A stretch of 17,070 nt of DNA from contig CAJGCI010000024.1 in assembly GCA_904501855.1 (NCBI GenBank), positions 1 through 17,070 of the forward strand, given 5' to 3'. The stretch is from Oscillospiraceae bacterium (GTDB lineage: Bacteria; Bacillota; Clostridia; Oscillospirales; Oscillospiraceae). Below are positions 7,465 through 15,116 of the stretch, piece by piece. A program made the translations under genes and the position numbers. Each line of letters starts with the position of its first letter. Within the stretch, counting starts at the first letter, position 1. Under the pieces are notes generated by a model, which did no database searches, was not told where the DNA came from, and saw only the letters and a program-made list of their open reading frames with translations.

Positions 7465-7484
7465 ATGTGATAAGAGGTGCTCAC

Positions 7485-8882
7485 ATGAAGACCGATGTCA
7501 TTATCATAGGTGCAGGTCCTGCCGGTATCTTTACCGCGCTGGAAATGATCAAGAAGAACAGCAGAAAAAAGATCATTATGGTTGAGAAGGGCAAGGCGAT
7601 CGAAAACCGTCACTGCCCGAAATCCGTTACCGGCAAATGCATGAGCTGCAAACCCTATTGCCATATCACCACCGGGTTTTCCGGCGCAGGCGCGTTTTCC
7701 GATGGGAAGCTGTCCCTGAGCTATGAGGTCGGCGGAGACCTTCCCACACTCATCGGGGAAGAGAAAGCACAGGAAACCATCGATTACTGTGACAAGATCT
7801 ATCTGGAGTTTGGTGCAGATACCCACGTGGAAGGCATCGGAGATCCGGAAAAGACGAAGGTCATCCGCAAGAATGCCATCAAGGCCGGTCTGAAACTGGT
7901 GGACTGTCCCATTCGCCATATGGGCACGGAAAAAGCCCATGATATCTATGGCGCGATCCAGAAATATCTGCTGGATCACGGCGTGGAGATCCTTTTCGGT
8001 GTGGAATGCAACAACCTGATCATCGAAAACGGTGTCTGCAAGGGCGTGATCCTGTCCGATAACGGTATATCGAAAGAGGTCTATGCCGAGGATACTGTGG
8101 TTGCTACAGGCCGCAGAGGTGCCGACTGGCTGGAATCGATCTGCACGGAACATCACGTGGAGCACGTGGCCAGTACGGTGGATATCGGCGTCCGCGTGGA
8201 GGTCCGCAATGAGATCATGGAGGAGGTCAATGAGGTCCTGTATGAATCCAAGCTCATCGGGTATCCCGCACCGTTCAAGAACAAGGTCCGTACCTTCTGC
8301 CAGAACCCCGGCGGTTATGTGGCGCAGGAAAACTATGACAACGATCTTGCCGTCGTAAACGGACATTCCTTCAAGGATAAGAAGTCGGAGAACACCAATC
8401 TGGCGATCCTCTGCTCACACAATTTCTCCATCCCGTTCAATCAGCCCATTGCGTATGCACAGAAGGTGGGGGAACTGACGAACATGCTGGGTGACGGACA
8501 TATCCTGGTGCAGCGCTTCGGCGATATCCTGGATGGCAAGCGGACCTGGGCGAAAGAACTGGCACGATCCAATGTCCGGCCGACGCTGCCCGATGCGGTA
8601 GCCGGGGACATCACGGCGGCGATGCCTTACCGTGCCATGATCAACATCATCAATTTCATTCAGGCCGTGGATCAGGTAGTGCCCGGATTTGCTTCCTATG
8701 AAACGCTTCTGTATTCTCCGGAACTGAAATTCTATTCCAACCGGGTCAAGATGGATACGGATTTCAACACGAACGTCAAGGGCCTTCACTGTCTGGGAGA
8801 CTCCTCCGGATGGACCCGGGGCCTGATGATGGCTTCTGCCATGGGGACCCTGATGGGCCGGAAACTGGCGGAAAACGAATAA
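7485..8882 (+). CDS. FAD-dependent dehydrogenase, COG2509-type, with a four-Cys cluster
   Basis: A 465-residue flavoprotein. The N-terminus is a Rossmann dinucleotide-binding fold, DVIIIGAGPAG, with a second-strand acidic residue in MVEKG. Cys44, Cys52, Cys55 and Cys59 follow, then GFSGAGAFSDGKL, a segment characteristic of the uncharacterised FAD-dependent dehydrogenase group COG2509. VVATGRRGADWL (residues about 205-216) is the usual second FAD-contacting segment, and GLHCLGDSSGWTRGLMMA near the C-terminus is the closing FAD motif. The substrate is unknown; the Cys group could bind a metal or Fe-S cluster, but that is inference. Start: ATG at 7485 with AGAGGTG just upstream. The frame stays open further 5', but a TTG start there would lie inside the tRNA-Gly gene and is rejected. 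The gene stands alone, between the tRNA terminator and its own terminator. No separate promoter is obvious, so it may rely on read-through past the tRNA terminator. Confidence 0.88.
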   Translation: MKTDVIIIGAGPAGIFTALEMIKKNSRKKIIMVEKGKAIENRHCPKSVTGKCMSCKPYCHITTGFSGAGAFSDGKLSLSYEVGGDLPTLIGEEKAQETIDYCDKIYLEFGADTHVEGIGDPEKTKVIRKNAIKAGLKLVDCPIRHMGTEKAHDIYGAIQKYLLDHGVEILFGVECNNLIIENGVCKGVILSDNGISKEVYAEDTVVATGRRGADWLESICTEHHVEHVASTVDIGVRVEVRNEIMEEVNEVLYESKLIGYPAPFKNKVRTFCQNPGGYVAQENYDNDLAVVNGHSFKDKKSENTNLAILCSHNFSIPFNQPIAYAQKVGELTNMLGDGHILVQRFGDILDGKRTWAKELARSNVRPTLPDAVAGDITAAMPYRAMINIINFIQAVDQVVPGFASYETLLYSPELKFYSNRVKMDTDFNTNVKGLHCLGDSSGWTRGLMMASAMGTLMGRKLAENE

Positions 8883-8890
8883 TCATACTG

Positions 8891-8941
8891 CAGACTCTCT
8901 GTTACGGAATGCTGTTCCGGACAAAGAGTCTGTGTTTTTTT
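8891..8941 (+). terminator. Intrinsic terminator after the flavoprotein gene
   Basis: CAGACTCT pairs with AGAGTCTG (8891-8898 with 8925-8932). The stem continues inward through a one-base mismatch with TGT/ACA and CGGAA/TTCCG. It is followed by TGTTTTTTT (8933-8941), so it reads in the + direction. Confidence 0.88.
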
Positions 8942-8955
8942 GAAGGGCAATGATG

Positions 8956-8984
8956 TTTCACTGAGTATGCAGTTATGGTATAAT
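8956..8984 (+). promoter_or_regulatory. Extended -10 promoter of the uvrB operon
   Basis: TATAAT (8979-8984) is a perfect -10, preceded by TGG, giving an extended -10. The -35 region (around 8956-8961, TTTCAC) matches consensus poorly. It lies about 36 bases before the uvrB ATG and directly after a terminator. No GAAC-N4-GTTC LexA box is visible between 8941 and 9020. Confidence 0.7.
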
Positions 8985-9019
8985 CAAGAGTAATCAATTT
9001 GTGTTATTTCAGGTGTGTT

Positions 9020-10996
9020 ATGGGTGAATTTAAAGTAATCAGTGAATATGTTCCCTCCGGAGATCAGCCGGAAGCGATCGAATCGCTGGCCCAGGGCGTG
9101 GAACTGGGACTGGAGGAGCAGACCATGCTGGGTGTCACCGGCTCCGGTAAGACATACACCATGGCGAAGATCATTGAAAAAGTAAAGAAACCGACTATCG
9201 TTCTGGCTCACAATAAGACGCTGGCAGCACAGCTCTGCAGCGAATTCAAGGAATTCTTCCCGGAAAACGCGGTGGAATACTTTGTTTCCTATTACGACTA
9301 TTACCAGCCGGAAGCATATATTCCTCATACGGATACCTATATCGAGAAAGACAGCTCCATCAATGATGAGATCGACCGTCTGAGGCACTCAGCCACGTCC
9401 AGTCTGTTTGAAAGACGGGACGTCATCGTCGTGGCCTCCGTCAGCTGTATCTACGGTCTGGGAGATCCCATCGATTACGCCAATATGGTGATCTCTCTTC
9501 GTCCCGGCCAGAGCCGCGGTATGGAAGAGATCATGAGAAAACTTCTGGAGATCCGTTACGAACGCAATGATATTGCATTTGAACGTAATATGTTCCGTGT
9601 CCGCGGAGATGTTCTGGATATCTTTCCCGCCTATGCCACGGATTCTGCGATCCGTGTGGAATTCTTCGGGGATGAAGTGGACCGGATCTCGGAGATCAAC
9701 GTGGTAACGGGGAAAACACAGCGCTATCTCAATCATGTGGCGATCTATCCTGCCAGTCATTACGTCACGACCCAGGAAAAGATGCAACGGGCCATTGAGG
9801 AGATCCGCCGGGAATGTGATGAGCGTGTAAAGTTCTTTGAAGAAAACAATAAACTGCTGGAAGCACAGAGGATCCGTCAGCGTACCGACTATGATATCGA
9901 GATGATGCAGGAGCTCGGATTCTGTTCCGGGATCGAAAACTATTCCAGGATCATTTCCGGCAGGGCGCCGGGAAGTGCGCCTATGACGCTCCTTGATTAT
10001 CTCCCTGAGGATTATCTCATGTTCATCGATGAAAGCCATGTTACGCTGCCGCAGGTACGCGCCATGTACCGCGGGGACCGGGCGAGGAAAGAGAACCTTG
10101 TGGAATTCGGGTTCCGTCTTCCGTCGGCATTCGATAACCGCCCGCTGAAGTTTGAGGAATTTCAGGAACGCCTCAATCAGGTGATCTATGTCTCGGCAAC
10201 CCCCGGGGAGTATGAACGGTCCCGCTCCGGCAATATCGCCGAACAGGTGATCCGCCCCACCGGACTTCTGGATCCGAAAGTGGTCGTACGGCCGGTGGAA
10301 GGACAGATCGATGATCTTATCGGAGAGATCCAGGCCAGGATCGAAAAAGGACAGCGCACTCTGGTCACCACACTGACAAAGAAGATGGCGGAGGATCTTT
10401 CCGAATACTTTACCAATGTGGGAATCCGCTGCCGCTACATGCACCATGATATCGGTGCCATTGAGAGGATGGAGATCATCCGAAATCTCCGACTGGGAGA
10501 TTTCGATGTGCTGGTAGGCATCAATCTCCTCCGTGAGGGACTGGATATTCCGGAAGTCAGTCTGGTGGCGATCCTCGATGCGGATAAGGAAGGATTCCTC
10601 CGCAGTGAGACCAGCCTCATTCAGACCATCGGACGTGCCGCAAGAAATGCCGAGGGAACCGTCATCATGTATGCCGATACCGTCACTCCGTCCATGAATG
10701 CGGCCATTACAGAAACCGAACGGCGCCGAAAAAAACAGGATGACTACAACAAAGCCAACGGCATCGTACCGAAGACGATCATCAAGGATGTGCGGGATCT
10801 TCTGGAGATCTCCACGGATCTGTCCTCTTCGGCAAGAAAAGAAGGCGGCGTTAAGTTGACGAAGTTCGAACGCAAACGGGAGATCGAACGGCTGGAAAAA
10901 CAGATGCGGGAAGCATCAAAGATGCTGGAGTTCGAAATCGCTGCACAGCTGCGTGATCAGATCATTCTTCTCCGTGGGGAGAATTCGGAGAAATAG
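9020..10996 (+). CDS. uvrB: Excinuclease ABC subunit B
   Basis: A 658-residue protein, the usual length of UvrB. It is the damage-verifying helicase-like subunit of nucleotide excision repair: UvrA loads it at a lesion and UvrC then cuts. Visible motifs are Walker A GVTGSGKT (residues 38-45), the beta-hairpin region YYDYYQPEAYIP (91-102) that inserts between strands, Walker B MFIDESHV with Asp337 and Glu338, YVSATPGEYE, and helicase motif VI QTIGRAARN from about residue 535. A C-terminal UVR domain, LEKQMREASKMLEFEIAAQL, contacts UvrC. Start: ATG at 9020 with AGGTG 4 bases upstream. An in-frame TTG at 8999 would add seven residues not typical of the family and is rejected. It is the first gene of a probable uvrB-polA-rimI-tsaD operon. 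uvrA and uvrC are not in the window. Confidence 0.97.
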   Translation: MGEFKVISEYVPSGDQPEAIESLAQGVELGLEEQTMLGVTGSGKTYTMAKIIEKVKKPTIVLAHNKTLAAQLCSEFKEFFPENAVEYFVSYYDYYQPEAYIPHTDTYIEKDSSINDEIDRLRHSATSSLFERRDVIVVASVSCIYGLGDPIDYANMVISLRPGQSRGMEEIMRKLLEIRYERNDIAFERNMFRVRGDVLDIFPAYATDSAIRVEFFGDEVDRISEINVVTGKTQRYLNHVAIYPASHYVTTQEKMQRAIEEIRRECDERVKFFEENNKLLEAQRIRQRTDYDIEMMQELGFCSGIENYSRIISGRAPGSAPMTLLDYLPEDYLMFIDESHVTLPQVRAMYRGDRARKENLVEFGFRLPSAFDNRPLKFEEFQERLNQVIYVSATPGEYERSRSGNIAEQVIRPTGLLDPKVVVRPVEGQIDDLIGEIQARIEKGQRTLVTTLTKKMAEDLSEYFTNVGIRCRYMHHDIGAIERMEIIRNLRLGDFDVLVGINLLREGLDIPEVSLVAILDADKEGFLRSETSLIQTIGRAARNAEGTVIMYADTVTPSMNAAITETERRRKKQDDYNKANGIVPKTIIKDVRDLLEISTDLSSSARKEGGVKLTKFERKREIERLEKQMREASKMLEFEIAAQLRDQIILLRGENSEK

Positions 10997-10998
10997 AA

Positions 10999-11012
10999 CG
11001 GCGGTACCGCCG
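10999..11012. repeat. 14-bp G+C-rich palindrome between uvrB and polA
   Basis: CGGCGGTACCGCCG is a perfect palindrome starting two bases after the uvrB stop and ending before the polA ribosome binding site. In RNA it would form a 5-bp stem with a GUAC loop. No T run follows, so it is not a terminator. It could stabilise the 3' end of the uvrB message or be an operator. Confidence 0.4.
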
Positions 11013-11033
11013 GATAAGGAAGGAATTACTGTT

Positions 11034-13589
11034 ATGAAACTGATGATACTGGACGGAAACAGCATCGTGAACCGCGCCTATTACGGCGTGCGTCTTCTGA
11101 CTGCTCCGGACGGAACTCCGACAAACGGTGTATTTGGTTTTCTTTCCATACTGCAGAAGCTGCTTGCCGATCAGGAACCGGATGCGGTCTGTGTGGCATT
11201 TGATGTCCATGCACCCACGTTCCGTCACAAGCAGTACGCGGAGTACAAGGGAAAAAGAAAACCCATGCCGGAGGATCTGGTCGTTCAGATGCCTCTTCTC
11301 AAGGAAGTGCTTCAGACCATGGGGATCTCCTGCTATGAATGTGCAGGATGGGAAGCCGATGATATCCTTGGGACCGTCGGCAGAAGATGCGAGGAGGAAA
11401 ACTGGGACTGTCTCATCGTAACGGGAGACAAGGATTCCTTCCAGCTGGTGACGGACAAGACGCATGTGTTTCATGTGAAGTCCAGCAAGGGGCAGACCAC
11501 GACCATGGAATATACTCCGGAAGTGTTTCAGGAGGAATACGGTTTCGCACCCATCCATATCATCGATCTGAAGGCGCTGATGGGCGACTCCTCGGATAAT
11601 ATCCCAGGTGTTCCGGGAGTAGGCGAGAAGACGGCTACGGCGCTGATCCAGAACTACTCCACCATATCCAGCATCTACAGTCAGCTGGATTCTCTGGATG
11701 TGAAGGATGGGATTAAAAAGAAACTGGAAGCCGGAAAAGAGAGCGCTGAAATGAGCTATGATCTGGCGACCATCCGGAGGGATGTACCCATCGATTTCGA
11801 TCCGAAAGAGAACATATGGAAGCTGACTTCTTCCGGCGAACTGTACGCACTGTTTCACCGTCTCGGGTTCCAGAAGTTCATCGAACGCTGGGGCCTGGAG
11901 CCGGGAGAAGAGACAACGGAAACCGGGAAGAGGGAGTCGCTGGAGGTCCGGGAAATAACGGAACCGGATCTGGAGTGGCTGAAAAAAACAGTGTCCGGTG
12001 AGGAATATGTTGCGGTCACCGTGGGGGAGGAGCTGGATCAGATCTTCCTGTGTGACGGGAAGGCCGTGTATTCCGTACGATGGAACGACTGCGGCGAATC
12101 CTATAACGAGTTTCTGAAATATGTGTTCTCCGGAGAAGTGAAGAAAACCGTTCACGGTCTGAAGGAACTGATGCGCCGCCTCATGGAGGAGAAGATCACC
12201 TACGACGGGTTCGTCTTCGATACGGAGCTGGCCGGCTATCTGCTGCAGTCCTCGGAATCGGACTATTCCGTGGAACGGCTTACCATGCGGTACTGTGACG
12301 GTGAGATCTCCGGGGTGGAAGGGATCTATTCCCTGAAACCGGTCATGGATTCTCTCATGCGGGAACAGGGCATGAGAAAGCTGTATTATGATATCGAACT
12401 GCCGCTGTGCGAAGTGCTTGCGGAAATGGAACGGGAAGGCTTCCTGGTGGACCGCACGGCTCTTTATGAGTACGGCGAGAGCATGATCGGGACCATCGAC
12501 CAGCTGCAGCAGCAGATCTGGAACTATGCCGGCCACGAGTTCAACATCAATTCCCCCAAACAGCTGGGAGAAGTTCTGTTTGACGAACTGTATCTTCCGC
12601 AGGGGAAGAAGACCAAGACCGGATGGAGCACCAGTGCGGATGTGCTGGAAAAGCTCAGAAACAAGCACCCCATCATCCAGGACATACTGGATTACCGGAC
12701 CCTGACAAAACTGAAGTCCACCTATGCGGACGGCCTTCTGAAGGTCATTGATACGGACGGCCGGATCCACACCAATTTCCAGATGACCGTGACTGCGACG
12801 GGACGTTTGTCTTCCACGGAGCCGAATCTCCAGAACATTCCAATCCGTAAGGAATTCGGCAGCGAGATCCGGAAGATGTTCGTTGCGGCACCCGGCAATG
12901 TCCTGGTGGATGCCGACTACAGTCAGATCGAGCTTCGGCTGCTGGCACATATCTCCAAGGATACCGCGATGAGAGATGCGTTTCTCAGCGGAGTGGATTT
13001 CCATACCGCCACAGCCGCACAGGTGTTCAATACACCGGTGGAAGAGGTGACTGCACGGCAGAGAAGCAATGCCAAGGCCGTGAACTTCGGAATCGTATAC
13101 GGCATCTCAGCATGGTCTCTCGCTGGAGATATCGGGGTCTCCACCTCGGAAGCGAAAGAATATATGGATGCCTATTATGAGAAATATCCCGGTGTCCATC
13201 AGTACATGGAGGACATCAAGGAAAAGGCGAGAGAAGACGGATATGTGGTGACCCTCTATCAGCGCCGACGCTATCTTCCGGAGCTGAAATCCGCAAATTT
13301 CAACACCAGATCTTTCGGAGAGCGGGTGGCGCTGAATATGCCGATCCAGGGAACCGCGGCGGATATCATCAAACTGGCCATGGTCAATGTCGCGAACCGT
13401 CTGAAAAAGGAAAACCTGGAGGGCAAGCTGATCCTTCAGGTGCACGATGAACTGATCGTGGAGTGCCCGGAAAAAGAAGCGGATACCGTGGCGAAACTGC
13501 TCGCGGAGGAAATGGAAAACGTGATCCATCTTTCCGTTCCTCTGAGTGTGGAAGTCAAGACCGGCCATACCTGGCATGAAGCCCACTGA
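11034..13589 (+). CDS. polA: DNA polymerase I
   Basis: An 851-residue family A polymerase for Okazaki fragment processing and repair synthesis. Residues 1 to about 290 form the 5'-3' exonuclease: LILDGN-like start, GWEADDILGTV, TGDKDSFQLV and the helix-hairpin region DNIPGVPGVGEKTA. The middle part, about 300-460, corresponds to the 3'-5' exonuclease domain but lacks the acidic signature: EYVAVTVGEEL stands where an FDTET-type motif would be, and HGLKELMRR replaces the NLKYD-type motif. Proofreading is therefore probably absent, as in many Bacillota. Polymerase motifs are intact: motif A DADYSQIELR with Asp628, motif B RQRSNAKAVNFGIVYG with Lys681 and Phe685, and motif C QVHDELIVE with Asp805. 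ATG at 11034 is chosen for the MKLMILDGNS N-terminus and the AAGGAAGG site upstream; the frame is open further 5' into uvrB, but that extension has no family similarity. It lies 37 bases after uvrB, without a terminator between. Confidence 0.97.
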   Translation: MKLMILDGNSIVNRAYYGVRLLTAPDGTPTNGVFGFLSILQKLLADQEPDAVCVAFDVHAPTFRHKQYAEYKGKRKPMPEDLVVQMPLLKEVLQTMGISCYECAGWEADDILGTVGRRCEEENWDCLIVTGDKDSFQLVTDKTHVFHVKSSKGQTTTMEYTPEVFQEEYGFAPIHIIDLKALMGDSSDNIPGVPGVGEKTATALIQNYSTISSIYSQLDSLDVKDGIKKKLEAGKESAEMSYDLATIRRDVPIDFDPKENIWKLTSSGELYALFHRLGFQKFIERWGLEPGEETTETGKRESLEVREITEPDLEWLKKTVSGEEYVAVTVGEELDQIFLCDGKAVYSVRWNDCGESYNEFLKYVFSGEVKKTVHGLKELMRRLMEEKITYDGFVFDTELAGYLLQSSESDYSVERLTMRYCDGEISGVEGIYSLKPVMDSLMREQGMRKLYYDIELPLCEVLAEMEREGFLVDRTALYEYGESMIGTIDQLQQQIWNYAGHEFNINSPKQLGEVLFDELYLPQGKKTKTGWSTSADVLEKLRNKHPIIQDILDYRTLTKLKSTYADGLLKVIDTDGRIHTNFQMTVTATGRLSSTEPNLQNIPIRKEFGSEIRKMFVAAPGNVLVDADYSQIELRLLAHISKDTAMRDAFLSGVDFHTATAAQVFNTPVEEVTARQRSNAKAVNFGIVYGISAWSLAGDIGVSTSEAKEYMDAYYEKYPGVHQYMEDIKEKAREDGYVVTLYQRRRYLPELKSANFNTRSFGERVALNMPIQGTAADIIKLAMVNVANRLKKENLEGKLILQVHDELIVECPEKEADTVAKLLAEEMENVIHLSVPLSVEVKTGHTWHEAH

Positions 13590-13590
13590 T

Positions 13591-14058
13591 ATGATGAACT
13601 ACGTGATTCGACAGGCAGATCCTGAACTGATCCCGCAGATCGCTGCCATCGAGAAAGATACTTTTTCCGATCCCTGGTCGGAGCATTCACTCTCCGCCTG
13701 TCTTCCGGACGATAAGCATGATTTCTATGTTGCACTGGATGAGGAGGGGCACGTTCTCGGATATATCAGTTTCATGAGCGTGCTGGATGAGGGATACATC
13801 AATAATGTGGCTGTCCGTGAGGACGCCCGGCATGCCGGGATCGGATCTGCGCTTGTTTCTGAGAGTGTCCGGAGAGGCAGGGAAAGGGAACTGTCATTCC
13901 TCACCCTGGAGGTGCGTGCGTCCAATGAGCCCGCCATCGCGCTGTATGAAAAGCATGGTTTTGCGGAAGTGGGACGGCGTCCCGGATACTATGAAAAACC
14001 CAGGGAAGATGCTATACTGATGACATTATTTTTTGAAGAAACCGAGGAAATTGGATGA
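13591..14058 (+). CDS. rimI: GNAT-family N-acetyltransferase, ribosomal protein S18-alanine acetyltransferase-like
   Basis: A protein of about 155 residues. RimI acetylates protein N-termini, classically of ribosomal protein S18, using acetyl-CoA. The sequence shows an early DTFSDPWSEHSL block typical of RimI, the central GNAT strand with YINNVAVREDARHAGIG, which includes the acetyl-CoA-binding R-x-x-G-x-G/A-type loop, and LEVRASNEPAIALYEKHGF with PGYYEKPREDA at the end. The start is uncertain: ATG at 13591 and ATG at 13594 lie just after the polA stop (13587-13589), and ATG at 13576 would overlap polA. None has a good ribosome binding site, so translation is probably coupled to polA. Its 3' end overlaps the tsaD start by four bases. 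The rimI-tsaD pairing is common in Bacillota and supports the name, although other GNAT substrates cannot be ruled out. Confidence 0.88.
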   Translation: MMNYVIRQADPELIPQIAAIEKDTFSDPWSEHSLSACLPDDKHDFYVALDEEGHVLGYISFMSVLDEGYINNVAVREDARHAGIGSALVSESVRRGRERELSFLTLEVRASNEPAIALYEKHGFAEVGRRPGYYEKPREDAILMTLFFEETEEIG

Positions 14059-15056
14059 AGATACTAGCATTCGAATCCTCCTGTGATGAGACTGCGGTCG
14101 CCATCGTGGAGGACGGCAGAACAGTATTAACCGATCAGATCTTTTCCCAGGCCGATCTGCACGCCATCTACGGCGGAGTGGTTCCCGAGATCGCTGCAAG
14201 AAGTCATGTGGAGGTGATCTCCATTCTGACGGAGCGGGCACTGGCAGATGCCGGACTGACGAGAGAAGATATCGACGCCGTGGCGGTGACTTATGCACCC
14301 GGACTCATCGGCGCCGTTCTGGTGGGAGTGAACTTCGCAAAGGCTGCTGCGCTGGCACTGGATGTGCCGCTGATCCCTGTCCATCATATCCGGGGACACA
14401 TTGCGGCAAACTATATTGCCTACCCGGAACTTGAGCCGCCGTTTCTCTGTCTGTCCATCTCCGGAGGGAACACCCTTCTGGTGGATGTCAGAGACTATAC
14501 GGACATGAGTATCATCGGAGCGACGAGAGACGATGCGGCCGGAGAGTGTTTTGACAAGACGGCGAGAGTCCTGGGACTTCCTTATCCCGGCGGCAAGCCC
14601 ATCGATGAACTGTCGCAGGGGGGAAATGACACCGCATATACGTTTCCCGTTGCCCATGTCAGCGGTTCTCCCTATGATTTCAGTTTTTCCGGTCTGAAGA
14701 CGGCAGTTATCAATATTGCACATCATGCCGAACAGACGGGAGAAACGATCAACAAGTTCGATCTCGCCGCGTCTTTTACGAAGGCTGTGAGCGATTCGCT
14801 GGTGCCCCGTACGATGATGGCCGCAGAAGAGCTTGGCTACCGCAGGATCGCCGTTGCAGGCGGTGTGGCTGCCAACAGCAGGATCCGCAGAGACTTTACC
14901 GAGGCGGCAGAGCAGAACGGCTGTGAGCTGTTTATTCCTCCTCTGAAGCTGTGCGGAGACAATGCCGCCATGATCGGCAGTCAGGGATACTATGAGTATT
15001 TGGCAGGGACGCGCGGAAGCTCGGATCTGAATGCATTTGCGACCAAGGATATATAA
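14055..15056 (+). CDS. tsaD: tRNA N6-adenosine threonylcarbamoyltransferase
   Basis: A 333-residue protein of normal length. TsaD transfers the threonylcarbamoyl group onto A37 of ANN-decoding tRNAs (t6A), working with TsaB and TsaE and using the intermediate made by TsaC. Visible features are the ASKHA-fold start LAFESSCDETAVAIVED, PEIAARSH (44-51), the metal-binding HHIRGH with His111 and His115, ISGGNT (135-140), PYPGGKPIDEL, FSFSGLKTAV, AGGVAANSRIR and the third metal ligand Asp302 in LCGDNAAMIG. ATG overlaps the rimI stop (ATGA), and GAGG lies 8 bases upstream, indicating coupled translation. tsaB and tsaE, which in many Bacillota precede rimI, are not here; polA occupies that place. It is the last gene of the operon before a hairpin. 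Confidence 0.97.
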   Translation: MKILAFESSCDETAVAIVEDGRTVLTDQIFSQADLHAIYGGVVPEIAARSHVEVISILTERALADAGLTREDIDAVAVTYAPGLIGAVLVGVNFAKAAALALDVPLIPVHHIRGHIAANYIAYPELEPPFLCLSISGGNTLLVDVRDYTDMSIIGATRDDAAGECFDKTARVLGLPYPGGKPIDELSQGGNDTAYTFPVAHVSGSPYDFSFSGLKTAVINIAHHAEQTGETINKFDLAASFTKAVSDSLVPRTMMAAEELGYRRIAVAGGVAANSRIRRDFTEAAEQNGCELFIPPLKLCGDNAAMIGSQGYYEYLAGTRGSSDLNAFATKDI

Positions 15057-15063
15057 AATACAC

Positions 15064-15116
15064 AAAAAAACATGCCCTTTTCTTTCGGATTTCTACAGCT
15101 CCGGAGAAAAGGGTAT
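15064..15116. terminator. Bidirectional hairpin terminator after tsaD
   Basis: The arms ATGCCCTTTTCT (from 15072) and AGAAAAGGGTAT (to 15115) pair through about 12 bases, and the stem extends inward via TCGGA/TCCGG with a one-base bulge. On the + strand the tail is ATTCATTATTATT, moderately T-rich. On the - strand the stem is followed at once by seven T (complement of 15064-15070), so it is the stronger terminator in that direction. It ends the uvrB-tsaD transcript and could block leftward read-through from obgE. Confidence 0.75.

Noticed and set aside
7419..7484. In-frame 5' extension of the flavoprotein gene starting at a TTG
   Set aside because: It would begin inside the tRNA-Gly gene and run through its terminator; ATG at 7485 has a ribosome binding site and gives the expected Rossmann N-terminus.
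8999..9019. TTG start adding seven residues to UvrB
   Set aside because: No ribosome binding site for it, and ATG at 9020 with AGGTG gives the normal UvrB N-terminus.
10953..11033. Upstream extension of PolA overlapping the uvrB 3' end
   Set aside because: The extra 27 residues have no DNA polymerase I similarity, and AAGGAAGG precedes ATG 11034.
10962..13004. Long - strand open frame opposite polA (680 codons)
   Set aside because: Antisense shadow of an intact polA; no protein signatures and no ribosome binding site or promoter.
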